Assembly: GCF_009931695.1 (NCBI RefSeq)
Contig: NZ_CP048000.1
Location: 1,329,001 to 1,393,000, forward strand
Direction of reading: 5' to 3'
DNA: 64,000 bases
DNA from: Anaerocolumna sedimenticola
GTDB lineage: Bacteria; Bacillota; Clostridia; Lachnospirales; Lachnospiraceae
The notes under the pieces are model-generated. The model was given only the letters and a program-made list of their open reading frames with translations, was not told the origin of the DNA and made no database searches. Shown here piece after piece: positions 26,833 to 35,944 of the stretch (position 1 is its first letter; each line of letters begins with the position of its first letter). The position numbers and the translations under genes were made by a program.

Positions 26833-27914
26833 ATGGAGGATAGAAATCTAGAACTATTTAGACAATATAATATAAAAATCTACAATACATACAGAATCAG
26901 GGGGGCATTTATTTTAGAGACAGATAAGGGACTCAAGCTATTGAAAAGCTTAGAGAGTTCAAAAAGCCGCGTTGATTTTGAAAATACTGTACTGGAGTAT
27001 TTGACCGTTCAAAATTACCCCTATGTAGATTTATATGTTAAAAATTATTCTAATGAAATTATAACCGAAGATAGTGCAGGTAATAAATATGTTTTAAAAA
27101 ATTGGTTCCCGGGAGAAGAATGTAATTTAAGGGATGAAGCTGATATTGCGGATGCCACCGTTAATCTGGCAATACTGCATACCTTGCTCCGGGAAGTTCC
27201 GTTATCGGAAGAACAGTTACTGCATAACACATATATAGATCTAATGGAGGTCTTCGATAAAAGAAACCGGGAGCTTAAGAGGGTCAGAAGTTACATAAGG
27301 GAAAAAGAAAAAAAAATGAGTTTGAGTTATGTTATTTGAACTGTTATGATGAGTTTTATAATCAGTCACAGGAAGCAACCAGGATACTTAGTGAGTCAAA
27401 TTATGCGGAACTTATGAAAGAGGCAGTAGAGCACAGGTACATTTGTCATGGCAACTATACGTATCATAATGTTATTATGCTGAAAGCAAATCAAATAAGC
27501 TCTGTTAACTGGAATTCTTATAAAAATGAAGAAGCACTGTCAGCCGCAGGATTAAGGGGAACAATAAAAGCCAATATGGCAACTACTAATTTTGACCGGG
27601 CTTGCGTGGGAATACAAATCACGGACATATACCAGTTTATACGTAAAGTAATGGAGAAAAATGATTGGGATCCGGATATTGGAAGTATGATTTTAGATAA
27701 TTATAACCGTATTCTGCCCATCGATAAAGACGAACTAAAACTCCTTTATGTATTGCTTTTATATCCTGAAAAGTTCTGGAAGATTACGAATTTTTATTAT
27801 AATGGCAAGAAGTCCTGGGTTCCTCAGCGAAATATCCAAAAACTTATCGGAATACAGGAGCAGATGGATCGAAAGAAGCAATTTCTGGATTGTCTGGCAG
27901 CTACATTAACTTAA
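26833..27914 (+). CDS. CotS-family spore coat kinase-like protein (frameshifted as read)
   Basis: Resembles the CotS/YutH family of spore coat proteins, which have an aminoglycoside-phosphotransferase-like fold and about 350 residues. Features: RGAFILETDKGLKLLK at the start, then the VLEYL helix, LKNWFPGEECNLR, and after the break RYICHGNYTYHNVIM, which matches the kinase catalytic loop region, and FDRACVGIQITDIYQFIRK. The frame breaks in an A9 run at 27308-27316; ten A restore KKNEFELCYLNCYDEF. GGAGG precedes ATG 26833. It is probably expressed in the mother cell during sporulation. Confidence 0.82.
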
Positions 27915-27929
27915 GGGTATAAAGTATAG

Positions 27930-27958
27930 TTGCTTAACAATTCAGAATAGTCTATAAT
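27930..27958 (+). promoter_or_regulatory. Sigma-A promoter for the PEGA-domain gene
   Basis: TTGCTT, 17-bp spacer and consensus TATAAT at 27953-27958, giving a 5' leader of about 150 nt that contains the hairpin at 27968-28037. Confidence 0.65.
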
Positions 27959-27967
27959 GAAATTACC

Positions 27968-28037
27968 GGTAAAGGGACTGCTGTAATGTGTGGCTTTCTA
28001 ATGCTGCCAAATGTCATTTTGCACCAGGCCCTTTTCG
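27968..28037 (+). terminator. Leader hairpin with T-tract before the PEGA gene
   Basis: AAAGGGACTG can pair with CAGGCCCTTTT around an inner GGC/GCC hairpin. It sits downstream of the promoter at 27930, so it may attenuate the gene behind it; alternatively it ends the cotS-like transcript. Confidence 0.45.
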
Positions 28038-28114
28038 TATGAATTGTATGTATATTGGAAAAACGATATAGTTTTGCAATTACCTAATGATATTCTATAG
28101 TGAGAGGTAAAACA

Positions 28115-29563
28115 TTGGACGATAAGATAATCAGTTATAAAGAACATAAGAAAAATAAGAAAGATTTATTCCCTTTCTTATTATTTGGCGCTTTTTTCCT
28201 TATTTTAGTTACTGTGATTTTATCTGTTACTGCTCAAAATTCTTCTAAAAAAGTAAGTTCAGACAAAGCTTTAACCGGTGGGGAGGAAAGTATTGATAAA
28301 GAAGATGCCGCTAAAATTTTAGCTGTTTTAAAAGAGATAGATACCGGTTCCGGCACCATAACTCTTTTAGACACAGATAATGGACAAGATATTATACTTA
28401 CCCTTACCGGCGGAACGAATGTAGTTGATAAATATGAAAAGGTAATATCGGTATCCCAGCTAACCCTGGGGGAAATGGTAGATGCTTATTATGACAGGAG
28501 CTCTTCCGTAGTTTCGAAGCTTCAGATATCCAATAAAGCCTGGGAGTATAAAGGGGTGAGCAATTGGGGTATGGATAAGGTAAAAAACATCTTTACCATT
28601 GCAGAAACCAAATACAAATATCCTGCGGAATTGGTGATTTTTAAACAGAACCGGCTGCTAACCCCAAAAGACCTGGACCCAAAGGACGAATTGGTAGTAA
28701 AAGGTTATGATAAAGAAATATGGTCCATTCAGGTGACCAGAGGACATGGTACGGTTACATTTGAGGATTATGATGATTTTATCGGAGGTACGGTATACAT
28801 AGGAAACAGTGAAATATTACCCGTTGTTTCGGATATGTCAATCGTTGTTAAGGAAGGCAGTTATGAAGTTACTATGGAAAAGGGAACTCTAAAAGGTTTC
28901 AAAAAAGCGGAGGTAATTCCTTTTCAGGATACAGTCATCAATATGGGTGAATTTAAACTACCACCCAAACAGATGGGTAAAGTTAAATTCAATATCACTC
29001 CGGAGGGAGCAGACCTTTATATTAATGATGAATTAAAGGATTACAGCAAGACACTTGAACTTGATTACGGAGAATATGCCATTAAGGCAGCACTCGGTGG
29101 TTATATTACCTATTCCGGCAAACTGGAGATTACCGGGCCAAGCAAAACTGTCCTGATAGATCTTGTGGAAGCACAAAATACCGGGGATAATACGGAATCC
29201 GACGACAGGAATATATCGGAACAACCTGCTAGCACCGATGATAAAAATAATAGCAGCACAAGTGAGGCCGATTCTGATAATAGTACTGATGAGAATAATA
29301 CGGAGGATGAGAAAGACCCGGATAAGAATTATAATGAAGTAAAAGCTGCTAAGAATATTTACATTCAGGAACCGGGAGGTGCAAGTGCTTATTTTGACGG
29401 ACAGTTTAAAGGTACCGTTCCGATCAGCTTTCCTAAAGTAACAGGGACGCATTATATAACTTTAATACAGTCAGGACATCGGACGAAGACCTATACGGTT
29501 GAAATTGAAGATGATGGTGAGGATGTGAGATATAGTTTTTCGGGTCTGGACAAATCCGAGTAG
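28115..29563 (+). CDS. Membrane-anchored PEGA-domain protein
   Basis: A 482-aa protein with a single N-terminal membrane helix (FPFLLFGAFFLILVTVILS) and the rest predicted outside the cell. Two PEGA-type beta domains are visible: GKVKFNITPEGADLYIND near 290-350 and NIYIQEPGGASAYFDGQFKG (start of the second copy) near 420-480. An Asp/Asn/Thr-rich linker of about 60 residues separates them. TTG 28115 is the likely start because AGAGGT lies 6 bases before it; GTG 28100 is less well placed. PEGA domains are thought to contact cell-surface structures. Function unknown. Confidence 0.82.
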   Translation: MDDKIISYKEHKKNKKDLFPFLLFGAFFLILVTVILSVTAQNSSKKVSSDKALTGGEESIDKEDAAKILAVLKEIDTGSGTITLLDTDNGQDIILTLTGGTNVVDKYEKVISVSQLTLGEMVDAYYDRSSSVVSKLQISNKAWEYKGVSNWGMDKVKNIFTIAETKYKYPAELVIFKQNRLLTPKDLDPKDELVVKGYDKEIWSIQVTRGHGTVTFEDYDDFIGGTVYIGNSEILPVVSDMSIVVKEGSYEVTMEKGTLKGFKKAEVIPFQDTVINMGEFKLPPKQMGKVKFNITPEGADLYINDELKDYSKTLELDYGEYAIKAALGGYITYSGKLEITGPSKTVLIDLVEAQNTGDNTESDDRNISEQPASTDDKNNSSTSEADSDNSTDENNTEDEKDPDKNYNEVKAAKNIYIQEPGGASAYFDGQFKGTVPISFPKVTGTHYITLIQSGHRTKTYTVEIEDDGEDVRYSFSGLDKSE

Positions 29564-29635
29564 AATATGTGGACTTCTTGCATATTTTAGGACTTCCAAC
29601 ATAGAATAAATTAAGGAATTTCTATGGAGGTTAAG

Positions 29636-30052
29636 ATGCGAAGGCTTAGGATTATATTACTTCTGTTGGGGGTAATAGGAAGTGGTTTACTATTTACCGG
29701 GTGTAAGTCTGAAAATACCGATGTTAAGAAAATTAAAGATTTGGAATTTACAGTAGTAGAGGATGCAGATGTTCCGGAACAGCTGATGCAGATAATAAAC
29801 GAAAAGAAAAAAGAACCTTTTAAAATGTCTTATTCAAATGCAGATAGTTTGTACATTGTAGTAGGATATGGAGAGCAACCCACAGGAGGTTACAGCATTT
29901 CAGTCGACGAATTATTCTTAACATCGAACGCGGTTTATATTGATACAAATCTGATAGGTCCTTCAGAATCCGATTACGTAACGAATTCTGTTACATATCC
30001 GTATGTTGTTGTGAAAACGGAATTTATAGACAAAAGCGTAGTATTTAAATAA
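29636..30052 (+). CDS. PrcB C-terminal-like lipoprotein
   Basis: A 138-aa exported lipoprotein: signal peptide with lipobox LLFTGC near residue 22, then a domain resembling the C-terminal region of protease-complex subunit PrcB (LYIVVGYGEQPTGGYSISV, then TYPYVVVKTEF). The Q-PTGGY motif is the best signature. ATG 29636 was chosen because GGAGG lies 5 bases upstream; the ATG 12 bases earlier overlaps that ribosome site. It follows the PEGA gene by 72 bp and may be co-transcribed with it. Confidence 0.82.
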   Translation: MRRLRIILLLLGVIGSGLLFTGCKSENTDVKKIKDLEFTVVEDADVPEQLMQIINEKKKEPFKMSYSNADSLYIVVGYGEQPTGGYSISVDELFLTSNAVYIDTNLIGPSESDYVTNSVTYPYVVVKTEFIDKSVVFK

Positions 30053-30072
30053 AACGAATAACGTCCATAATA

Positions 30073-30118
30073 AACAGTCTGGAAAAGTTATTTTACTTAC
30101 CCAGACTGTTATCTTTTG
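30073..30118 (+). terminator. Terminator after the PrcB-like gene
   Basis: CAGTCTGG pairs with CCAGACTG across a loop of about 18 bases, followed by TTATCTTTT. The next 230 bases to the veg promoter are AT-rich with no gene seen. Confidence 0.8.
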
Positions 30119-30351
30119 TATAGAAAGAACAATGAAAAAATGTTTGTTTGGGGAAAAATCACAAAAATATGGTTGGTTTATTTAAAATAATACGCTATAT
30201 TTATGATTTATTGTGCAAAATCACAATTTCTATGAAAAGTATTTTATTATCTGATTAGAATCATCACTATAGTTTGCAATAAATTACAATTATATTTGTT
30301 CCCTTTTTTGTATACAAGTCCTATAAAAACCTTAAGTTGTCAGAAAATTTA

Positions 30352-30380
30352 TTGACAGGTTGGAAATTACATGCTATAGT
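30352..30380 (+). promoter_or_regulatory. Strong sigma-A promoter for veg
   Basis: TTGACA at 30352-30357, exact 17-bp spacer and TATAGT at 30375-30380. The veg promoter is also famously strong in Bacillus subtilis (established knowledge). Confidence 0.85.
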
Positions 30381-30485
30381 AGCAATAGCTGTATTTTCGG
30401 AACTTATGTCCAATAGTTTGTGGAATCCCGACAATGATTCCTAAATCCTATATAAAGTTTTACTACCCTTAAGGAGGCTGTTATT

Positions 30486-30727
30486 ATGGTGAAACAGGCA
30501 GATGTTAGTAAGGTTCGTAGAGAAATAATAAGTCACGTAGGAAGCAGAGTAAAATTAAGGCAAATAGAGGCAGAAATAAAATGGATATTACAGAAGGCAT
30601 AATTACTCAAACTTATCCCAGCATTTTTCTCATACAGATTGATGATGCCGGAAGTGACGCGGTAAAGACAATGTCATTTAGTTATGCTGACGTATTAACA
30701 AAAGATGTACAGATGATGTTATGCTAA
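30486..30727 (+). CDS. veg: Veg family protein (frameshifted as read)
   Basis: A small protein (80 aa once repaired) matching the Veg family of low-GC Gram-positives, linked to biofilm control and spore germination in Bacillus. It starts MVKQADVSKVRREI after AAGGAGG. At 30559-30560 one G must be restored (AGG GCA) to give VKLRANRGRNKMDITEG, then IITQTYPSIFLIQID, matching the conserved LxANxGR and ETYPSVFVxQ family pattern, and the end SFSYADVLT. Without repair, translation stops after 38 codons. The same kind of loss occurs in several other genes here. Confidence 0.85.
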
Positions 30728-30746
30728 TTCCTTAAACATAAGATAA

Positions 30747-30789
30747 AGACATGCTTCAATTTATCAGGATGATAAATTGAAGCTTTTTT
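30747..30789 (+). terminator. Terminator of veg
   Basis: GCTTCAATTTATC pairs perfectly with GATAAATTGAAGC, followed by TTTTTT. The dispersed repeat begins in this T-run. Confidence 0.92.
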
Positions 30790-30905
30790 ATTTCCGCGAA
30801 AGCAAAGTGAGAATTAGCAAGCTTGCTTGCAATAATTCGAACGCGCCCGCGAGCCGAAGAAACTCGCGAAGCGTGTTTCTCTTCCGGTTTCATAGGATAG
30901 TGTTC
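30784..30905 (+). repeat. Dispersed TTTCCGCGAAAG module, copy 2
   Basis: Shares about 120 bp with 9091-9205, beginning TTATTTCCGCGAAAGCAAAG, through GCAAGCTTGCTTGC and ATTCGAACGCG to GCGTGTTTCT...CCGGTTT. It starts within the terminator T-run of veg. It is followed to 31022 by related GC-rich sequence with CACCGGGCAGGATGCG and a GTGTCAGCATGCTGACAC hairpin with T-run. Confidence 0.82.
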
Positions 30906-30995
30906 CAAACCTCTCTGCAAAATAAAAAGCCCCACCGGGCAGGATGCGCACCTCGCGGCAAGGAATTTATTGCGTTCCAATTCGTTCGGGCGCGA

Positions 30996-31022
30996 AAGTG
31001 TCAGCATGCTGACACTTTTTAT
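30996..31022 (+). terminator. Perfect palindrome hairpin before sipL
   Basis: GTGTCAGCATGCTGACAC followed by TTTTTATT. It closes the repeat block between veg and sipL. Confidence 0.6.
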
Positions 31023-31078
31023 TCATAAAAAATAGGACTCCTGAATATGATATGGTATAAGACAAGGAGGGATTTTTT

Positions 31079-32647
31079 GTGGAGCTGATTAAGAAAAACG
31101 TTCACATGAATAAATTGAAATGTCAAAGCAGCCTTCAGCTTACCCTAGACGATGATTTTAATGTTCCTGATGTGAAACCGGACATCTTTAAAATTATTAA
31201 GGAACAGGGAGCTATTAAAATTAATGATGTCAAGATGCTAAATGGTAAATTGATGGCAAAAGGCGCTCTTTCCTTTAATATGCTGTATTTAAGCGACGAG
31301 AACGTCAGGCCGGTACATAATATGTCTGGTGAAGTGCCATTTGACGAAGTAATCCACTTAGATGAAGCCTGCGCCGGCGATGAGGCTATCATTAATTGGG
31401 AACTGGAAGATTTGACACCTGGACTCATAAATTCCAGAAAAATTAATGTAAAAGCAATTGTAAGGCTTACAGTTCTTGTAGAAGAATTGTATGATGAGGC
31501 AACAGCGGTTTCCATAGAAGGTGACGAGAACGTTCAATTTATAAATAAGAATATAACAGTAACCGATATTGCTGTTGATAAGAAAGATACTTACCGTATA
31601 AAAGATCAGATACACCTGCCATCCAACAAAGGAAATATTTCAGAAATTTTATACAGTGAGCTTGAACTTAGAAACCCTGAGGTAAGATTGCTGGCAGATA
31701 AATTTACTGTAAAAGGCGAGATTCTGGTGTTTATCTTATACGCCAGTGAAAGTGATGATAATCCTGTAGAGTATTTTGAAACAGAATTACCTTTCAGTAC
31801 TACGGTTGAATGCAACGGTTGTACGGAAGATATGGTTGATAACATCGAATTTTCCATTGCCAGCAAAAGTCTGGAAGTAATGCCGGATGCAGATGGTGAA
31901 GAAAGAATAATTGATGTGGAAGTAGTTTTGGAAATGGGAATTAAAATTTACGAGGAAGAAGAACTGGAATTATTAAATGATATTTATTCTCCGGTAAAAG
32001 AATTGGTTCCTGTTTTAAAGGATGCTCATTACGAAGATCTTTTAGTTAAAAATAACAGTAAGGTAAGAGTAAATGACCGTATTAAGATTACTGCCAACCA
32101 GCCGGAAATTCTTCAGGTCTGCCATGCGGCCGGTGGGATTAAAGTGGACGATATTACACAGGTAGAAAATGGTCTGGAAGTAAACGGCGTTTTAGAGACA
32201 CAGATTCTGTATATCTGTGCGGATGACAATAAACCTCTTAATTCCGTTAAAGGTATTATTCCTTTCACCCAGACAATTGAAGCAAAAGGAATTAAACCTA
32301 CCAGCATTTATCATGTAAAACCTGCATTGGAACAGCTTAGTGTCATGATGTTAGACAGTGAGGAAATAGAAGTTAAAGCAGGTATTGGATTAAATACCAT
32401 TGTGTTTGATTCTATCACGGAACCTATTATCACAGATATAGAAGCTTATGATCTGGACTATGAAAAAATAAAGAATATGCCCAGTATTGTGGGTTATATT
32501 GTGAAAAACCAGGACAGTTTGTGGAATATTGCGAAGAAATACTATACCACTGTGGATAGAATCAAAGAAATCAACGGTTTAGAAGATAATACTTTAAAGA
32601 TAGGCGATAAATTAATCATTATGAAAAAGGTCGAGAGAACGATATAA
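31079..32647 (+). CDS. sipL: SipL-like spore morphogenesis protein (DUF3794/SPOCS plus LysM)
   Basis: A 522-aa protein with three successive DUF3794 (SPOCS) domains, about 30-150, 180-300 and 325-440. Each is marked by acidic DVKPDI- or NQPEI-like openings and I(L/F)YxxADD-type strands. A C-terminal LysM motif at about 470-517 contains YIVKNQDSLWNIAKKYYTT. This is the SipL arrangement; in Clostridioides difficile SipL binds SpoIVA to join coat and forespore (established knowledge). It starts at GTG 31079 with AAGGAGGG upstream. Expression is expected in the mother cell. Confidence 0.9.
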   Translation: MELIKKNVHMNKLKCQSSLQLTLDDDFNVPDVKPDIFKIIKEQGAIKINDVKMLNGKLMAKGALSFNMLYLSDENVRPVHNMSGEVPFDEVIHLDEACAGDEAIINWELEDLTPGLINSRKINVKAIVRLTVLVEELYDEATAVSIEGDENVQFINKNITVTDIAVDKKDTYRIKDQIHLPSNKGNISEILYSELELRNPEVRLLADKFTVKGEILVFILYASESDDNPVEYFETELPFSTTVECNGCTEDMVDNIEFSIASKSLEVMPDADGEERIIDVEVVLEMGIKIYEEEELELLNDIYSPVKELVPVLKDAHYEDLLVKNNSKVRVNDRIKITANQPEILQVCHAAGGIKVDDITQVENGLEVNGVLETQILYICADDNKPLNSVKGIIPFTQTIEAKGIKPTSIYHVKPALEQLSVMMLDSEEIEVKAGIGLNTIVFDSITEPIITDIEAYDLDYEKIKNMPSIVGYIVKNQDSLWNIAKKYYTTVDRIKEINGLEDNTLKIGDKLIIMKKVERTI

Positions 32648-32675
32648 TTTACAAAATCCCTTATCAATGGAAAAG

Positions 32676-32740
32676 AAAAAGGCTCTGTCATAAATTCTGA
32701 TGTTTCAGTATATCTGAATTTATAACAAGGCCTTAATTTC
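32676..32740. terminator. Terminator between convergent sipL and the minus-strand gene
   Basis: AAGGC...ATAAATTC pairs with GAATTTAT...GCCTT, flanked by A-rich and T-rich tracts on either side, so it can work in both directions. Confidence 0.65.
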
Positions 32741-32808
32741 TGTTCCGTGATACGTTTAGTATGTTATCAAAAATTAGGTTCAATTATGTTGCAACAAATT
32801 ATAAAAGA

Positions 32809-33420
32809 TTATTTTTCAGCGGCAGAATCCTGACCGGCAGCGGATTTTTTCCATTCATCCAGTTTTTTCATTGTTGTATCCAGGGTCTGTTTGCAGATAT
32901 CCGGCAATTCACCGCCCCAGGTCTTGGTAGCTTGTTCGAAACCCTTCTTGACGGCATCAATCATCTCGTCTATTTTATCCGGGTCCCCGCCTGTTAACGC
33001 TTTCGCAAAAGATACCAAACGGTCTGAAGTCTGATTTACACCCCAATAACCGTCTTCCGCTATGTCGGCTTTTGCCTGTGCAGCAGTTTCTTCATCTACA
33101 GGTACTTTGCCCTCTCTTAATAATTGATACATTGTGGATTCATCAAAAGTCTGACCCTGTTTTAAGAGCATCTTTTCCACTAAATTTCTTAACTGTCTGG
33201 TACGTTTTTCTGCATCCGCCTTTAATTGGGAGATAGTAGCCGTATCCTGTTTATAAACGACTTTCTTTGTCCCCTCATCGGCACTTTTTTCATAAACGGC
33301 AGATGGGGTCTCCTGATTGCTATCGGTTACAGCTTTACCTGTTGTGTCCTTACTCTTAGTCTGGTTTGTTTTCGTGCTTCCATATACGGAAGCGGCAGAA
33401 GTAATTCCATTTAAACCCAT
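32809..33420 (-). CDS. Conserved hypothetical protein, DUF5610-like
   Basis: A 203-aa protein with a low-complexity Ser/Thr/Lys N-terminus (1-60), then predicted helices. The best-conserved-looking block is GYWGVNQTSDRLVSFAKALTG followed by GDPDKIDEMIDAVKKGFEQA and GGELPDIC. This resembles the core of DUF5610-type proteins found in clostridia and proteobacteria, though the match is from memory. No signal peptide or membrane helix. GGAGGGTG precedes the ATG. Function unknown. Confidence 0.7.
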   Translation of the reverse strand: MGLNGITSAASVYGSTKTNQTKSKDTTGKAVTDSNQETPSAVYEKSADEGTKKVVYKQDTATISQLKADAEKRTRQLRNLVEKMLLKQGQTFDESTMYQLLREGKVPVDEETAAQAKADIAEDGYWGVNQTSDRLVSFAKALTGGDPDKIDEMIDAVKKGFEQATKTWGGELPDICKQTLDTTMKKLDEWKKSAAGQDSAAEK

Positions 33421-33475
33421 AACTTACACCCTCCTTGGTAGAATAATTAACTTTATATGGTAATTATCGGAGAGG

Positions 33476-33530
33476 TAATATAAAAACTTAATATGAAAAT
33501 TTAATATTAGAATTTAATATAAAAACTTAA
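33476..33530 (-). repeat. Four 13-bp tandem repeats ending at the ispE stop codon
   Basis: Units TAATATAAAAACT, TAATATGAAAATT, TAATATTAGAATT and TAATATAAAAACT run head to tail; the next partial TAATATC contains the ispE stop. The array lies immediately downstream of ispE on the minus strand. Confidence 0.75.
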
Positions 33531-34399
33531 TATCTTGGGTGATATAAATCGGTAAGGAATACCTGTTTTCCCAAATCACTTATTTTAAACTGGTAGAATG
33601 CTTTTTCCGCTTTTTTAATATCATCAAATAATCCGAATACGGTTGGACCGCTTCCGCTCATAAGCGAACCCACCGCACCCAGTTCCAGCATTTTGGCTTT
33701 AATATCACGGATAACCGGGTACTCTTTTTCCGTTACAATTTCCAAAACATTGCTGAAAAGATTTACCGCACCATAAAGATCTTTTTCCCTTATGGAATGG
33801 ATAATACTATCTATATCGGGATGTTTGGTGTTTTCATCCAGCTTCAGGTTTTCGTAGACATATTTGGTAGAGACACTGATACCGGGTTTAACAATTAATA
33901 CATTACATTCCGGAAAGGGAGGTAAGGGAGTCAGGACTTCTCCGATACCCTCAGATAATGCGGTGCCTCTCATGATACAATAGGGAACATCCGCTCCCAG
34001 CTTAAGTCCCAGTTTCATCAAATCAGCTTTGGTAAGGTTTAAGCTAAAAAGCCGGTTCATTCCGTATAAAGCAGTAGCGGCATCCGAACTTCCCCCTGCC
34101 ATACCGGCAGCAACAGGGATTTTCTTTTCCAGGTTTACATAAACACCCTGTTCAATTTGAAATTCGCTGCGAATTAAGGAAACAGCCTTATAAACAAGAT
34201 TACTTTCATCTGTAGGTAAATAATGCAGGTTCGTATTCATTACGATGGAGGTATTATTGGTACGGGTTATGGTCAGCTTATCATAAAGACCGATAGTCTG
34301 CATAATCATACGGACTTCGTGATATCCGTCTTCCCGTTTCCTCACCACATCCAGGCCAAGATTTATTTTTGCGTGGGCTTTTAATTTTATCGAATTCAT
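33527..34399 (-). CDS. ispE: 4-diphosphocytidyl-2-C-methyl-D-erythritol kinase
   Basis: GHMP-family kinase of the MEP isoprenoid pathway, phosphorylating CDP-methylerythritol. It starts MNSIKLKAHAKINLGLDV, with the substrate-binding GYHEV next, the ATP-binding glycine loop PVAAGMAGGSSDAAT, and the late MSGSGPTVFG motif. The length of 290 aa is normal. AGGAGC lies 4 bases before the ATG. It lies downstream of spoIIR on the same strand but 310 bp away, so it probably has its own promoter. Confidence 0.96.
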   Translation of the reverse strand: MNSIKLKAHAKINLGLDVVRKREDGYHEVRMIMQTIGLYDKLTITRTNNTSIVMNTNLHYLPTDESNLVYKAVSLIRSEFQIEQGVYVNLEKKIPVAAGMAGGSSDAATALYGMNRLFSLNLTKADLMKLGLKLGADVPYCIMRGTALSEGIGEVLTPLPPFPECNVLIVKPGISVSTKYVYENLKLDENTKHPDIDSIIHSIREKDLYGAVNLFSNVLEIVTEKEYPVIRDIKAKMLELGAVGSLMSGSGPTVFGLFDDIKKAEKAFYQFKISDLGKQVFLTDLYHPRY

Positions 34400-34712
34400 A
34401 AGTGCTCCTGTTTCTCTTTATGTAGTATTTAGTATAAAAAAGATACTGCTCTGCAGTTCTTTTTCATTTAACATTTGCGGCCTTTAAACGGCCATGCTGT
34501 GTAAGTATGAATTGTCTCGCGAAAGGTATTTTAAGCCACAAGCCTCGGATACGAGCCTTATGAGGAATAGCAAAAGCAGCTATTTTCACATTTATGCCCA
34601 AAAGATGGGTGTAAGTTCTATTTCGGCAATATCCCAAGCCGGCTTGCGGTATGCATGGGTGTAAATATGATTATAAACGCAGGAGCAGATCTTTGCAATA
34701 GCAGCCTTTTTT
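34400..34712. other. Gene-free hairpin-rich gap between spoIIR and ispE
   Basis: No gene seen in 313 bp. It holds several palindromic blocks: GCGGCC...GGCC, then CATGCTGTGTAAGTATGAA, and repeated GGGTGTAAG/GGGTGTAAAT words. The GGCC hairpin followed by CATG and GTAAGTATGAA resembles 37868-37905 (GGTCGC/GCGACC, CATG, GTCAGTATGAA). Confidence 0.5.
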
Positions 34713-35410
34713 CTAATCTTTCAGTGCATCTTTTATCATGGATATTATTTTAAATTTTACTTTTATTTTCATATCGTTTTTAGAAAATACGGCGTTATAT
34801 TCTTCATCTGTTAATAAATATTTCAGCTCATCTTTCGACGATTTCGGTACTACACTATAGGTGGAATCAACGAAACAAAGAGGGGGAAACATGATGCACC
34901 ACCAGTTTTGCCCGGCGGCAGAACCAAGTTCGACCCGGACGGCTTCATATTCCCCGGGAGGAAGAGATAAGTCCCATATACTTTTAATGGGAAATAACCT
35001 TTCTCAATGGAGGCAGAGGCCGTATAATCGTAACCATTTTCTTTAATTATTCTGTCAGCAATGGTTACCATTTCATCTAAATTGTTTTTTAGAATATTTC
35101 TTGCTTCCTTAATACTTTTTACATGTTCCAGTTTTGGTCTCAAAACATCCGTCAGAGCTCCTTTAACTACCAGCTTTAAAGCCTGATCCTCAGCGGAATC
35201 ACTATTTGCAATAACATGAAACCGAATGATTTGAGAAGCGATGCCTTTTTGAAGGTCTTCTTCCTTGGCATCTGAATGAAGCGCCTTAAATAATAGTAAG
35301 GAAAATAAAATAAGCAGAATACTAAAAGCAAAAATGCCACGGTAAAAATAACTTTTGTAATCCCATTTCTTATGTAAAGCCAATGAATGATTGATACTAT
35401 GATTATTCAT
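34713..35410 (-). CDS. spoIIR: Stage II sporulation protein R (frameshifted as read)
   Basis: Secreted forespore signal that triggers SpoIIGA to process pro-sigma-E in the mother cell (established knowledge). N-terminal membrane/signal segment near 25-45, then IIRFHVIANSDSAEDQALK, the family hallmark. The frame breaks at 34973-34975: one more G on the minus strand (YGGG to YGD) restores FPLKVYGDLSLPPGEYEA, VELGSAAGQNWWCIMFPPLC and FVD, to a normal end. The repaired protein is 232 aa, usual for SpoIIR. Unrepaired, the NWWC core is lost. Probably an assembly error. Confidence 0.9.
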
Positions 35411-35944
35411 AAAACTCCCATCTGCCTGAAAACCAGGCTAATTATATTATTATGTAATAAATTCTTTCATATTCAATTTATTATTAGTATTACCAATATT
35501 TGGATAACTAAACATTTGTAATAAATGTATACATATGATAAAAGGAACAGGTTAATGTATTTATGCATATACAGAATACTAAAAAAAGGCTTAAAACGTA
35601 TAAAATTTCATGATTTACTGACGATTCCGGTAACAATTCTGGTATCGGTTAATATTTTAATGTAGAACAAAGAAAAATAAGTGACAGTATAAGCATGATT
35701 TAAAAATAGGAATAGTATTCATAAAAGCTATTGAATGTTAGTGAAATAAATAGTAAAATGAATAAAGTATTTAAGTGCCTAATTGAAATACTATTGGAAC
35801 AAAATCAGGTTCCGATAGTCAGATGTATGGCGTAAATTCTGCGTTTTTATCAGAAATTTAAATAGTAGTTTCTGATAAGTTATAAGCACTCGTTTACATA
35901 TCTGTATTTTATAGCTCTTGGGTATAAAGAAAGGATACATTATT
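35411..35944. other. AT-rich intergenic region between spoIIR and ddl
   Basis: No confident gene in 530 bp. It must hold the divergent promoters of spoIIR and ddl, but no clear consensus boxes are seen. A 36-codon frame at 35555-35665 (starts MYLCIYRILKK after AAAGGA) is possible but unsupported. The TTATCAGAA repeat lies at 35825-35886. Confidence 0.4.
35825..35886 (+). repeat. Dispersed TTATCAGAA hairpin repeat, copy 3
   Basis: GGCGTAAATTCTGCGT followed by TTTTATCAGAAATTTAA and the complement TTTCTGATAAGTTA. It is closest to the copies at 7395 and 8735. Confidence 0.65.

Noticed and set aside
35555..35665. 36-codon frame beginning MYLCIYRILKK in the spoIIR-ddl gap
   Set aside because: Has an AAAGGA site but no recognisable family and lies in AT-rich sequence where such frames occur by chance.
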